Notes: generated by a model not told the origin, from the sequence alone. A stretch of 64,000 nt of DNA from Periplaneta americana (GCF_040183065.1 NC_091122.1:81321955-81385954); one strand, 5' to 3'. Positions 1 through 11,040 are shown, numbered from the stretch's first letter. Translations and numbers: made by a program.

Positions 1-1072
1 GCACTTTTCGGGCGACCTGATCTTGGTAAGTCCTTTACGCTTCCAGTTTCAGTGAATTTCCTTACGATTCTTGTCACTGTTGTATGTGGAATTGGATTGC
101 CGTCTGGATGCATACCATTAAATAAATTCGCCGCCTCTCGATGAGATCATTGTCTATATCCATAGCCAATAATCAGGGTCACCGACAGGATTTATGGGCC
201 CCTGTGCAATACTGTGATCTGGCCCCGTAAAAAAAATGTTAAAAATGACAAGTTACCAATTATTCTGACGATAATAATTATTTGCAAAATAAATAGAAGA
301 TAACCCCACACACAAATACGAATCTAAAAATATACACTTTTGTTACATTGAAAACTTTTAGCAAAACTTCACATTAGCACAATTTATTACGCTTCTTTTC
401 CAGTAAGGCCTACATAGTATATTTCGTGACGAAACTTTCGTCTGTTTCGTTTCGTTTTCATAAAACACTATTCTTAAACAGCTTTAATTTCTGACTTGCA
501 GGCCAACATCAACAAACAACTCTTCTTGACTTCATTGATGCAAAATCATCAATTATATCATCAAAATTTAAAGACTTAGCATGATCACTCTCCAGAATAA
601 GGAGGCCAAGGTTACTCAGTCTCCCTTGTCACATTGTTACTCTGAATACATTTTTATTTCCTTCATTTTGTTTGAAGTTGGTGTAAAATTGAGCCATGCT
701 TGTGAAGGTGCAGAAATAAACCAATCTCAAGTCCGTCAGTTCAGGCTGTCAAAAATGAAGACAGTTCATGCTTATAAGTGAATACTGATAGTTGTGACTG
801 TTTCGAAAAAAAATTCTGATAACTGTAGTATTGAATCAGAACAAGCAAACAATAGTAAAATGATGTGTTAATATGTGCAAGTGAAACAAATTCACACACA
901 CCAGTTCCTAACTCTGAGTCATGGCAAGTAACATGCGACCTTAGAAAACTAAAAAGTGGCAGACAAATTGTGTCATTGATTGTGTTGTTCGAAAAAGTAT
1001 CCCCAACCTGCCTAATAACCTTCTAAGTGACGGAATAAGAGCCTATGCAGTATTGTTTCCAGAACACTACCG
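1..1072. other. AT-rich non-coding stretch
   Basis: I see no convincing coding region, RNA gene or repeat boundary here. The only open frame (581-781) has no recognisable motif and ordinary AT-rich composition, so I do not call it. Confidence 0.4.
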
Positions 1073-1243
1073 GTATTACAGTATTTTCAAAACTCAAGAA
1101 TGAAGAATGTGTTCCCAGACACTGGCTAGGGTGGAGTGAAACAAATCAGTCACTGTACTATTTTCCCTGATTTATTTCACTCCACACTAGCCAGTCTCTG
1201 GGAACACATTCTCCATTCTTGAGTTTTGAAAATACTGTAATAC
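1073..1243. repeat. Near-perfect foldback hairpin, 76-bp arms
   Basis: Left arm 1073-1148 and right arm 1168-1243 are reverse complements over 76 bp with four mismatches, separated by a 19-nt loop. A transcript would fold into one long duplex, so it could be a MITE-like foldback or a source of small RNAs. No open reading frame and no clear target duplication. Confidence 0.8.
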
Positions 1244-1278
1244 TGTTTTTGGAAAGATGTCTGTATCAATAAACATAT

Positions 1279-1465
1279 TTCCATGGATATAAACAATGAG
1301 CAATCGAATTACAGTAAACAAAAGAAACGTTTTACCCGTATTCCATGAATATAAACAAAGGATGTCAAATCACAATAAACAAAACAAGCGTTTACCCGTA
1401 TTCCATGGATAAAAACAAAGGGCAGTCAAATCACAGTAAACAAAAGAGCGTTTTAGTCGTATTAT
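1279..1465. repeat. Minisatellite, about 60-bp unit, three copies
   Basis: Three successive units begin with a TTCCATGRATA-like start at about 1279, 1341 and 1401 and continue with AAACAAAG, TCAAATCACARTAAACAAAA and CGTTTTACCCGTA blocks. The units differ by point changes and small indels. The array directly follows the foldback hairpin. Confidence 0.7.
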
Positions 1466-1569
1466 TCGTTAGACCTATGCCGGGTACTTTTCTGTTTTCT
1501 TGATTTAACAACACTGAATTTGTTCAGAAGTATCAAGTGTGGGTACTTTTGAAAAGCTCTTATTGAGTA

Positions 1570-1574
<5 letters not shown>

Positions 1575-1632
<58 letters not shown>
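1575..1632. repeat. (TA)n microsatellite
   Basis: Uninterrupted TA dinucleotides of about 55 bp. Confidence 0.95.
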
Positions 1633-1633
<1 letters not shown>

Positions 1634-1710
1634 AATGTTCCATTTAAAATAAGAGAGTTGGAGTTACTTCCGGTTAAACCGGTAGCATAAGAAACTCGGT
1701 AATAGCATAC

Positions 1711-1782
1711 ACACCAAGTTTCATATCACTGAACCACATGCTTCAAAAGTTATTTAGGTGGTGCAGGACTTTTTACTAACCC
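1711..1782 (+). repeat. Dispersed repeat, copy 1 (second copy at 11041)
   Basis: About 70 bp match the segment at 11041-11112 closely, sharing the AAGTTTCAT, CACTGAACCACATGCTTC and AAAAGTTATTTAGGTGGT blocks and the ending TTTTTACTAACC. This is probably the end of a transposon family whose body is not recognisable here. Confidence 0.65.
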
Positions 1783-1994
1783 TATATATATATATTGTAT
1801 AAAAATTCTCTGATTGAGGTTCTGGCTGATATGTGCATCTATTAATTATCAGGCAGTACATCTCACTTGACGATATGTGTCAGATGAAGAACAATTGTTT
1901 GTATGCCTCTGAAGTCTGACTAGTTTAATATGTAGATAGTGGACGATGTATGCAATGGAAGGGGAAAGGAACTGGCCACCCTACCACATTATCT

Positions 1995-2247
1995 TTTTTT
2001 TATTGGGTTATTTTACGACGCTATATCAACATCTAGGTTATTTAGCGTCTGAATGATATGAAGGTGATAATGCCGGTGAAATGAGTCCGGGGTCCAGCAC
2101 CGAAAGTTACCCAGCATTTGCTCGTATTGGGTTGAGGGAAAACCCCGGAAAAAACCTCAACCAGGTAACTTGCCCCGACCGGGATTCGAACCCGGGCCAC
2201 CTGGTTTCGCAGCCAGACGCGCTGACCGTTACTCCACAGGTGTGGAC
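1995..2247 (-). mobile_element. tRNA-headed SINE (type A), copy 1
   Basis: The element runs on the minus strand with its tRNA-like head near 2247. The head holds an A-box-like GGTTAGCGCG-type block and a B box matching GGTTCGAATCC in complement (about 2183-2193). The body reads TTACGACGC, AGCGTCTGAATGA and so on towards the tail. It is flanked by a perfect 12-bp target duplication ACCACATTATCT (1983-1994 and 2248-2259). Copies of the same family lie at about 37341-37590 and 46959-47223. The ORFs that overlap it are chance readings of the SINE. Confidence 0.88.
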
Positions 2248-2557
2248 ACCACATTATCTCCTGGCGTATTTGCCTCATAAGTGGTGCCTTCTTGGTATCA
2301 CTTGTGAGGTTCAGACCTGTCTTCGGACAGTTGACTAAACAACAGTATCAAGGGAAATAGAAAAACGGTGTCACCAAATGTCTTCGTGGATGCAAGTGTG
2401 AGAGGGAAAAAGACGAAAGAACAACTGAAGATTTTTTTATCAGTTTTGAATCCGCATTTGTAAACACACTTATTAGTACTTTGTGACCCCTGGTTAGATA
2501 TAAGAATGAAAAGTACTACTGGAAGCATCTCGAGGAAAACATGGAGATTTAAAATTT

Positions 2558-2990
2558 ATGCCACCTAAAACTACAAAATATGAAAAACCTCTGGGCAAGT
2601 ATTTCTTCAGGCAATATAAAATATATGCCAAGAGAATAACAGACTTTATTAAACTACGTTCCAACAACATTCAGCCAAAAGTGCATGATATATTCTTTAT
2701 CATGAAGTTGCATTCTGTAATTTATAATCAATTATCTGCGGAAGTACAGTAGCCTACATAGACAAATGCTTGGGAAAACGCTGGCTACGATTTTGGTGAA
2801 CCTCTGGATTACTTCAAAATTGTTATTGACATGGCTTTCAACACTGATATTACAGAATGTGCAATTATGGCATGTGACCAACTTGCTTTTCTTCACTGTG
2901 CGTTTTGTAGTCATTCATATCGTTTTGAGCATTGAATTGAAAGTTCTCACTTGCATTTATAGTTTAAATATCTGCATTGCATGCTTTCTA
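2558..2990 (+). pseudogene. Degenerate ORF with Cys/His cluster, unknown protein
   Basis: One reading frame runs from ATG at 2558 through stops at 2750, 2759 and 2936 and stays protein-like on both sides of them. After the first two stops it reads AWENAGYDF, then AFNTDITEC, then CDQLAFLHCAFC followed by spaced His residues, which looks like a zinc-binding cluster (C-x4-C-x8-C-x2-C with downstream His). I do not recognise the family firmly; it resembles proteins carried by insect DNA transposons. The three in-frame stops mark it as a relic. Confidence 0.4.
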
Positions 2991-2999
2991 CAATGACTT

Positions 3000-3910
3000 C
3001 TGCATAACGTTTGCAGAGTTTTGCAGGAAAATGATACTCAGCAGCATATCAAGAGGTATGTAATATAATTTCATACAGATATGTTTGTTCGAACCCAAAT
3101 ATTTTCCTTGTTAGGACCCATAGCAAAAGCGTCTCTCCACTTATCATTCATCTTTCGATTTCTTCCTCTTCTTCGTTATATTTAACCTTAAAATCAAACA
3201 GTAAACCTTAATGCATATCGATATTTCTACTTCAACACTCTTCTTTGCTCTACCACATGAACCATTTACAGTTAAACATAATATTGATAAACTGATATTA
3301 AATCTGCACAGCTATTCACGATTTTGTGCCTCATCACCAAACCCCCCAACCTTCTTGTTCGTTATTGATATCCGTTTTTCCTTATCCACTTTAGGCGGCT
3401 TTTATACCAAAATGGAAAGTGATAGATGACAAGTGACAAATGATACGAAGGTTGCAGACCAAAGTGGCAGTTGTCGGTTGCAAATGTTTTCTTTTGATTA
3501 TTACTCAGTTCTCAGGATGTCTTCTGACGATGACGATTGATGATATAATAAAATTACTGCTTGACCGCTGTTGTGATCGCCAGAAGAAGTAGTAAGAGAA
3601 GGTTTTAGGTATATCCATATCTGAGAGACAATGTAGATATACAGGGTTAGTTAAAAGCATAGACAAATAAATAGAAAGACCCCCAACTCAATGCATTACC
3701 TTCGACACGCTATTGACGCGACGTCGAGACACTTGGCGGCAAAACATCGGAACTACATCTCGTTACACATAGCGGCAGAATGCGGAACTACATTCCTTGT
3801 TACACGGCCCGATCGGTATTACAGGTATCCGTTATACCAACATTAGAGCACGATCGGTACTGCTGATACCTATTATACCAACACATACTGGTATTTTTCA
3901 TATCGCCAAA
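3000..3910. other. Non-coding, nothing recognised
   Basis: AT-rich sequence with a short GC-richer patch near 3700-3850 (GACGCGACGTCGAGAC). No coding motif or repeat boundary is visible. Confidence 0.35.
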
Positions 3911-4037
3911 GGAGTGTGTAATGGTTTATCAGTTTAAATAACATGTTTAACCACAATATTTATATCACATTTTTGTTTTAACATGTGAATATAAATATAG
4001 TGGTTGAACATGAAACTGAAAACCATTAACACACTCC
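3911..4037. repeat. Foldback repeat, about 56-60-bp arms
   Basis: Arms 3911-3970 and 3982-4037 are inverted copies (GGAGTGTGT, AATGGTTT, CAGTTT, ATGTT, AACCAC and ATATTTATAT blocks) around an 11-nt loop, with several small indels. Likely a short foldback or MITE. It is followed by AT-rich non-coding sequence up to about 4730. Confidence 0.65.
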
Positions 4038-4734
4038 CTCTTTTAACACCGTCATTTAACCCTTTTATTAAATTAATTTATCAAATTTGACTAATAAAAG
4101 TTTTTGCATCTTCTAGATCAAATATGTAATTGAGATACAGGATGCGAATAGGATAGGATACTTCTCTCCAAAACACCTTAAGCACTATTTTAAAATAATG
4201 TTATGTATCATGTATTGGAAGATAAAAACAAAGATTGACTTTGGAATATTGACTTCGAAGTTATTATTGGTCAGTTATATAATTATAATTCGCTCTTAAT
4301 TTTTTTATGTCAAACATTAGCTTGAAAATAGTCATAAGATGTTTTGCTGTGACATAGTACAACGCACGTTCATAAACATTTATAAAACACCACTTTATTT
4401 GTTTTACACCGTCAGAGCTGAACATCTATTTTTAAAAGTAACTGCCATTAGTTTAATATATGGATATTAAAAATCTAAGTAATCAATAATCACCACTGAT
4501 AAAGAATACAAAGAAAACTATTTGTCTACAACAGACATAAAATTAACTTAGACTTTTAATAAAAACACCATTATTTTTCATTCTCTGATGTATAGTTGAT
4601 TCAGAACACTGAACATATTACAAAAAGTGCAATACAATTTATTAGAGATAAGTCTATACTTCGCAACAGTTCCTAATTTTGAGCTTTGATACTGAGTGTT
4701 TGATTTGGTTGTGGCCCCATTGCTCAAAATATGT

Positions 4735-5480
4735 TGTTTTTGTTGTATTCTAATGCCAGGGGTTTGACAAAATCATTTGACCTCTTGCACTCCAATATTT
4801 TTCGAAGATATTATCATGGCCAGCCACTGAAGCACAGATTTTGAGGTGTTCCGAATCCATTTCTTGGTTTGAGTTGCACAGTGGGTAGTTAGGGGACTGA
4901 TATATTCCAATTCTATGCAGATGTTTGTTTGGCCAGACAGTCATGGCCTGTTGCCAATCTAAATGCAGCTACAGACGATTTTCGTGGTAAATCGGGAATT
5001 AACTGTGGATTATGATGCAGAGAGTTCCATTTTTTCCCTTGAGATTTGTGTTATCAAATTTTGTTTGTTGAAGTCTAAGTATGTAGATTTAATAAATCTT
5101 TTCACAGAGTAATACGTAGATTTAGTAACAGGTCTGTAAATAGCAGTGCTGCCCTTCTTTGCTAAAGCATCAGCATTCTCGTTTCCCAGGATTCCACAAT
5201 GGGATGGTATCCACTGGAATACAATTCTTTTATTGAGTGATATTAATTGAGAGAGCATTTTAGTTATTTCTGCTGTTTGAGATGAAAGTATGTATTTAGA
5301 GACTATTGATAGAATAGCTGCTTTGGAGTCTGACAATATAACTGCATTCTTAAATTTATTGATGTGGCATAGAAGATTCCTGAGACTTTCACTTATTACA
5401 ATGATTTCTCCGTCAAAACTTGTTGTTCCATATCCAAGAGATCTATAAAGTGAGAAGAGACAAAATATTGTACCATATTT
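4735..5480 (-). mobile_element. 3' end of an I-type LINE: RNase H and C-terminal zinc motif
   Basis: Minus-strand coding remnants give, in order, FDGEI (about 5420-5405), ILSDSKAAI (near 5340), WIPSHCGI followed by GNENADALAKKG, and then the C-terminal cluster CNSNQEMDSEHLKIC. These are the RNase H active-site blocks (E, D, D) and the terminal Cys/His motif of LINEs that carry RNase H. The element ends in a CAA-rich tail (ACAACAAAAACAACA in complement), as in the I superfamily. The frame is broken between the RNase H and the C-terminal segment. It faces a second copy at 5545-5880. Confidence 0.75.
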
Positions 5481-5544
5481 ACTCTCTTCTTAGCTGATGT
5501 TATACAAGCATTCCATTATAAAAAATTTAGTTGCTTCTGTACCA

Positions 5545-5880
5545 TTAAAGTAGTCCCGCCCAGAAATCCGATTGGGGGACTATTTTGCTGCATAGAATTG
5601 GAATATATCAGTCTCTTAACTGTCCATTGTGCTACTCAAACCAAGAAATGGATTCGGAACACCTCAAAATCTGTGCTTCAGTGGCTGACCATGACAATAA
5701 TTTTGAAAAATACTGGAGTGCAAATGACTTTATTGTCAAAAGCCTGACATTAGAAAACAACAACATATTTACTCTCTAAAAATTCTAAATAATGCACCCA
5801 GATCTCACCAGTTGCAGAAGCTGCAGATTCGTATCGCTGCCACTGGACTCCCTCCTATGCCCTATAGATAACACAACTGA
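5545..5880 (+). mobile_element. Second LINE 3' fragment, opposite orientation
   Basis: The ORF at 5585-5779 repeats the C-terminal motif of the minus-strand fragment with few changes (CYSNQEMDSEHLKIC, then EKYWSA) and ends in AACAACAAC. Upstream, near 5555-5575, lies a CCCGCCCAGAAATCCG block that also occurs near the 5' part of the LINE at 62160-62185. This copy therefore joins 5' and 3' parts, the result of an internal deletion or rearrangement. Confidence 0.65.
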
Positions 5881-6109
5881 AATGCTCATTGTACTAGTAA
5901 TTATTATTTGTATTTATATTACTATGTAATGTTAACTTAGGGTCTTAAAGATCGTTAGATTTATCATTGCCCTATATATTACAAAAATTATATTGCTCAT
6001 AATGTAGAAGTCAAGTACTCTACTTTTTTTTTCAGATGAATGAATGAATTCCCCTTATTTTCCTTCAATTAACTGAAGAAATCAACACATTAAACGAAAT
6101 GAGATAACA

Positions 6110-6270
6110 ATGATAATAATAATAATAGTAATAGTAATAATAATAATAATAATAATATTAATAATAATTCATTCTAGTACCGAAGGTCATGGAAAGCATG
6201 GGGCTCTAATTCCATGCCCCCCAAATGCCTTCTTGGCATGTTACGGGGATACCTTTACCTTTTACCTTTA

Positions 6271-6331
<61 letters not shown>

Positions 6332-6345
6332 GAATAATAATAATG
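6110..6345. repeat. (AAT)n microsatellites flanking a short retroelement tail
   Basis: Two AAT/AGT-type arrays (about 6110-6169 and 6271-6344) enclose about 100 bp containing GCATGGGGCTCTAATTCC and GGGGATACCTTTACC repeats. A unique segment with trinucleotide runs at both ends is typical of retroelement 3' ends. The isoleucine-rich ORF here is a microsatellite translation. Confidence 0.55.
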
Positions 6346-6505
6346 AATGAAGTCCATTACCATACACTTGTCAACAAAATTAAACACAATTTTGTTAAAA
6401 GATAAAGACAATGAATGAATCACTCAATGAAAGAGAATACAGGTTCAAATTGATGCCACAGTGAAGTGCAATGAATGAAGCAATTATGTTAGGTGGTGAA
6501 AAAGG

Positions 6506-7808
6506 TTAATGTAAGTAGGCTGGTGATGAAGTGGGTCGTAGTTCTTGAGTGGGATACCAAGCATCCCTTGATGGAATGGCCCCTCTTAGTAAGTTATATC
6601 TGAAGTCACCATTATACTGATTACTGCGAAAATGGCTTGCACATACATAGGCCCTTCTGTAAGGATGAGGATTTTCTGCCACAGCTGCCCACATGTGGTA
6701 CCTGTTACAATCAAAATTCTATTATTATCTTTAAATCACAGATTAAAATTATATGCACCTAACATGATTAAGATGAGAAATTAACTTCCTGAAAAAAAAA
6801 AAATATATATATATATATAAGTTTTTACATATGACTGTTCTGCTGCTTCTTAAAACTATTAGCAATATATATGAGTAGCAAACTTGCATCTCTGCAATGA
6901 ACAAAATATTTTCTATGGTGAAATATATTTTTCTTCCTATGAATTCATATAAAATTTCACCACAGAAAAATCTTTGTTTATTACAGACATATAATTCTAG
7001 CATTTTCTGAATAAATGGACAGGTTTTGAAAGTTTGCTTCTCATATATCTTTTCCCAACTCCTAATTAAGGAGCAACAGAACACATGGTACAGGTAGTCA
7101 AGTAGAGCCTACTTTCGGAATCACCACCTAATTAAAGCACAGTATGATGCTGAGGATTGAAATGAATAGTTGTAGCTCATAACAATATTCAAAGTAAAAG
7201 TTGCACAATGCCAAATGGACTAGGCCTACGTATTTATTCTGAAAACACACAATCCTAAGCTCTTCTGATAAATTTATTTGTAAATATTAATCTCTAATGA
7301 ATAACAAACTGAGCATAATATCTTGCCTAAGTCTAAGCTAATTATTATTATCATTAAGTGCAGGTTATTAGTGCTGTAACTCTTCATGTATTAATAATGA
7401 GGCCTATGTGTAAACATAGTAAATTATTTTTGAAGCGATGTTGTTAATTACTTAAACTAACACATTAACAAAATACACAATTATGTAGGAACTAATGCAC
7501 AAATTAAGTTTAAATGAATTACAAAAGAAGGCAAAAACTCATTTTAATAAACAAATATGAATTTGACAAATAATTCTCACTTAAATCTAAAAATCACTAC
7601 AGTTTACCAACCCTGACTATTTACTGATGATATATAAGGATATCTTTGCATTGAGCTTATGCCAATGCCATTGCTTACCTTTTAAGCTGTGCTGCATTAC
7701 TTGGCGCAGGAAACAGGAATAACCAGGTCTTCTCATTACTATCCGATTTCTGACAGTACACTGCAGCACATTCACAGTGTAAAACTCCGCCATTTGTCTT
7801 TCTATTAA
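6506..7808 (-). CDS. Spliced THAP zinc-finger domain, two exons
   Basis: Two minus-strand exons join into one THAP (C2CH) DNA-binding domain. Exon 7679-7808 follows a good acceptor (pyrimidine tract then CAG at 7811-7809) and ends AAAAG before GTAAGC. It encodes C-x4-C (CAAVYC), then LFLFPAPSN and LKR. Exon 6506-6701 follows AACAG, restores the frame through a split AGG codon, and encodes MW, YVCASHF (the C-x2-H pair) and LLRGAIPS, like the AVPT block that ends THAP domains. It stops with TAA at 6506-6508. Spacing and residue order fit THAP proteins, which are DNA-binding factors or P-element-type transposases. The 5' exon and start are not identified. The protein would end soon after the domain, so it may be a truncated or domesticated copy. 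The intron is 977 nt. Confidence 0.55.
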
Positions 7809-8263
7809 CTGAAACAAACCAGCAGTAGCCTAGTATTATATAATGCATTAATAACACTACATTTCATAGAACAATTGAAGGACTGCAGTATAATCAACGT
7901 TTGTGAAATATTCCTGGAAGAATTCTATCCACGAGTCTATAAAGATAATACATATCTCCAGCAATTTAACTCTTTTTATTTTATCAAAATTATTCCAGTA
8001 AAGGTACTACTGTTAACTGTAAAGTCAAATTTCTAAAATATATATTTTCGGGAACAACACTTCTTTACTATTGCGTTACCAAGCTAAGGTACCCCGCCAT
8101 CCTTTGGTAACGCAACTGTAAAGAATTACACCGGGAACAACATATTTAGTCATATCAGATTCTGTCCCACGAATTTTAAGATGTCTGACCAACTTAACTT
8201 AGCTATATACAAAAATAAGATGTTCGTTCATACCCAAAGTGTATATTAACTCTGTTAGCTTAC

Positions 8264-8381
8264 CTTTAAAGCTCTTGGCGTTATTGCAGTTAGGCCTAAT
8301 ACACTGTTGTAATTCAACACAGAAGTCAGTTCATCATGTGGTAGTGGTAGAAGGAAGGTAATCGCGTTCTGAATTTTATCC
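8264..8381 (-). CDS. Candidate upstream exon, frame uncertain
   Basis: A 118-nt segment lies between a strong acceptor (TGTTTTCAG-like, at 8384-8382) and a strong donor (AAAG then GTAAGCT). It is open in one frame, reading LLPLPHDELTSVL and GLTAITPRALK. Joined to the exon at 7679-7808 it enters a frame different from the THAP reading, although that exon is open in both frames. It could be an alternative or neighbouring exon, or chance. Function unknown. Confidence 0.3.
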
Positions 8382-8384
8382 CTG

Positions 8385-9312
8385 AAAACAATTACAGATC
8401 TCAGTTTAATAAACGTTTAAGATATGATGGAAGAATTCAGTTTAAATTAGAAAACATGACGGTGCAGTTAAGTTGCATCTACACGGTTCAGTTTTTCATG
8501 CTCGTACGCACGCAGTCTGGGAAGAATATTGAAAGAATCAAGTTTAAAGGGCATGTTGAATTAAGATACATTAAGATTTTCTATCTACAAGGTACGCCAT
8601 ATTAATATTAAAATACCAAAATACCATGTGATGGAGTGTAAAAACCGATTATAGTGTCACAGACCAAGTTCTGCAGCAGCGAAAGCTAAAATAATATATT
8701 ATCCTGCACATTGTGTACATTTCCGTTATTATTAAATACCAATCTTGCAGGCATTGCTTGAATGTGTGAAGTTGAAAGAAAAGTTGAACCGTGTAGGTGT
8801 AAACTCAAACATATTTCTTTCTTACTTTTAACGTTGCGAATTATTTCTTGTTGGAGGAAAGCACCAGTAACTTCTCAATTAACTCGATCTGTTCAAATTT
8901 CTTCCTTAAGCAGCCATGTTCGTCCATTCCATAATTTATACAAGATTTAAACAGAATAGGAATGCCAATATCCAACAATTGATCAACTGAACAAATGAGG
9001 TTAATAGGTCATACACAGTACACTAATATGGCTACTTTGTCCTCGAATGAAAATGCAAATTAGCTATATAGTAATAGTAATAATAATCCGAATATTATAA
9101 AACTGACACATTCTGTAAATAATGGATATTAATAATATCTGTTTAAAACTGTCATATTGGCAAAACTTATAACCAAAGAACTTTCGAAACCAAAGAGTTT
9201 TGTACTGCTAATTTTACAAACTCTGTGATCGAAATACAGCCAGCGCTGTCCTGACCACATGCCGCAAACTATGGAACATCTATGAGCATCCAACATCTAT
9301 CATTTGAGTTAA
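8385..9312. other. Non-coding, nothing firmly recognised
   Basis: AT-rich. The last part (about 9230-9310) gives short frames (CRKLWNIYEHP) that look like degenerate sequence just upstream of the transposase ORF. The rest shows no feature I can support. Confidence 0.35.
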
Positions 9313-10461
9313 ACCCCCCTGGCTCAGACCCTTAGTAATTCTGTTGCAAATGCCATGGTATTTTGTAAGGAATTGGGCCTAAAAGAATTCCACGAGTGTG
9401 AGGCAACAGTGAAGTTCATAAAAATGTTGAATGATGCTTTTGATCTACGGAACTCATGTCACCCCAAGGGGAAAGGTACTAAAGTACCAATTTTCAAAGG
9501 AAATAAGGAAATAATGTATAAAAGAATTGATGAATATGTAAGTTATTTTAAATCTGTCACACTGACTAATGGAACTCCGGTTTATTTGTCCAACAGAAAA
9601 ATGGCTCTGTATGGTATAATGTTAAATTTGATGTCTGTAAAACAACTTGCTGAAATGTATGTATGGAAGGAGAATGCAGAGTTAAGCTATATTTTAACTC
9701 GCCGAATGAGTCAGGACCACTTGGAGTTGTTTTTTTCTAGCATTCGCAGCAGAGGCGGAAATAGAAATAATCCTAATGCTATTCAGTTTAGATTAGCTTA
9801 CGGAAAATGCTTAATTGCTCAGGTAGAAGGATCTCAGAATGGAAATTGTCTTAAATCTGATGTAGACTTGCTCCCACCAGCTACTGTTCCACAAATCCCT
9901 TCTGTGAGTAATGTGAGCCCAATAGATTTTGATCATGATTATGTACCAGAATATCTGTCACTGAGCATGTATTCCAAAAGTATTATTGAGTACATAGCTG
10001 GGAGCATAATTAGACAGGTAGCTAACAAAATTGGTTGCACTGAATGTTTCGAACTTCTTTATGCTCCTAAAGACATAAAAAAGACTGGTTTGATAGGAGT
10101 GAAGAATGTCAAAGATAGATTAATCAATCCTAGTAGTGATGTCATTAAAATTTTTAATGTTGCTGAAAAGGTTTTTAGATATAATGAGCACTTGATCCTG
10201 AAATGTCACAAAAATGTTTTGTTAAGATTTCAAACCCAAGTATTGCAAATGTTGTCAGGTAGCCTATTTGTAAATAATGACCACTTGTTTACAGCAACTG
10301 AATTTGGAGAAGAGACTCATTATGCCACACTTGTGAAACTTCTACTCAAGCACTATTTTACCTGCAGAGTAAATCATTTATGCAAGTCGAAATCTTTTGA
10401 GCAGAGAGGTAAAGTTATCAGGCAAATGTACACAAAACTTATTCTATTTAAAGGTGAGTGA
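9313..10461 (+). CDS. P-element/THAP9-like transposase, C-terminal two thirds
   Basis: A long open frame (ATG at 9355; the frame is open from 9313) encodes the C-terminal part of a P-superfamily DNA transposase. Diagnostic blocks are LAQTLSNSVANA before the ATG, ATVKFIKMLNDAFDLRNS, then MSQDHLELFFSSIRSRGG, NNPNAIQFRLAYGK and ending VIRQMYTKLILFKGE. These match the conserved end of THAP9/P transposases, a cut-and-paste enzyme with an RNase H-like fold. The N-terminal THAP finger and first catalytic block are not attached: upstream there is a stop at 9310-9312 and an apparent shift in a CCCCCC run. The end overlaps a consensus donor-like AAAGGTGAGT. The remaining 368 codons are uninterrupted, unusual among the coding relics here. 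The THAP exons at 6.5-7.8 kb are on the other strand. Confidence 0.75.
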   Translation, partial: TPLAQTLSNSVANAMVFCKELGLKEFHECEATVKFIKMLNDAFDLRNSCHPKGKGTKVPIFKGNKEIMYKRIDEYVSYFKSVTLTNGTPVYLSNRKMALYGIMLNLMSVKQLAEMYVWKENAELSYILTRRMSQDHLELFFSSIRSRGGNRNNPNAIQFRLAYGKCLIAQVEGSQNGNCLKSDVDLLPPATVPQIPSVSNVSPIDFDHDYVPEYLSLSMYSKSIIEYIAGSIIRQVANKIGCTECFELLYAPKDIKKTGLIGVKNVKDRLINPSSDVIKIFNVAEKVFRYNEHLILKCHKNVLLRFQTQVLQMLSGSLFVNNDHLFTATEFGEETHYATLVKLLLKHYFTCRVNHLCKSKSFEQRGKVIRQMYTKLILFKGE

Positions 10462-10464
10462 ATA

Positions 10465-11040
10465 TACTGAATAATTGTATAGTCCTTATGCTTGGTAATC
10501 GAATTGTTTATCCTCTCAAAGTGAATTAATCTGCTTACAATGTACTGTATTTAATAAAACAAGTGGAGAAGAAAAAAAATCGACTCTGGAAGAAATGAAG
10601 GGTACAGAGGGAAAATGATAATATCACATTCCTGTTAAGACTGATATACTGGTCTAATTCAGTAAATTATTGCGAAATTTATTAATGTTCATGTTAAAGT
10701 AAAGGATAGTAATCTCCTGAATCAGACGACATCAGATAAAATTTTTAGGCCTACATTTATCGTTTTTCCCATGTACCCTTCAAGTGTTAATGATTTATAA
10801 TACATAATTATTAAAAATAAATTTTGCCTGACTTGTTTATTTTCCTTTAACAATTCCTTTCCTAAATATGTGAAGTACATAATAGTAGATCTGCCACGCC
10901 CCTTTCATTTCCATGACTATAAAAAACATGGCGGACGGATGTTCAAATATCTTCAAACATGGCGGCTGTAAATCCACTCTATGAAATTCTAACTCGTTGG
11001 TAATACCATTATGCAGTTCTTAGTATATGGTTATCCCCAC
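10465..11040. other. Non-coding, nothing recognised
   Basis: Probable 3' flank of the P-like element. No terminal repeat could be paired by eye. Confidence 0.3.

Noticed and set aside
2160-2247. Functional tRNA genes at B-box sites (also 19865-19915, 31757-31850, 35225-35315, 37040-37100, 37347-37410, 51640-51712)
   Set aside because: They are SINE heads or lack paired acceptor stems; target duplications or other repeat structure explain most of them.
2042-2338. Overlapping ORFs on both strands, and ORF 47146-47340
   Set aside because: They lie inside type A SINE copies; the apparent protein similarity between copies reflects the repeat.
6214-6405. Polyisoleucine ORF, and similar ORFs at 19506-19748, 41552-41761 and 42165-42374
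   Set aside because: Translations of AAT/GAT microsatellites with no other coding signal.
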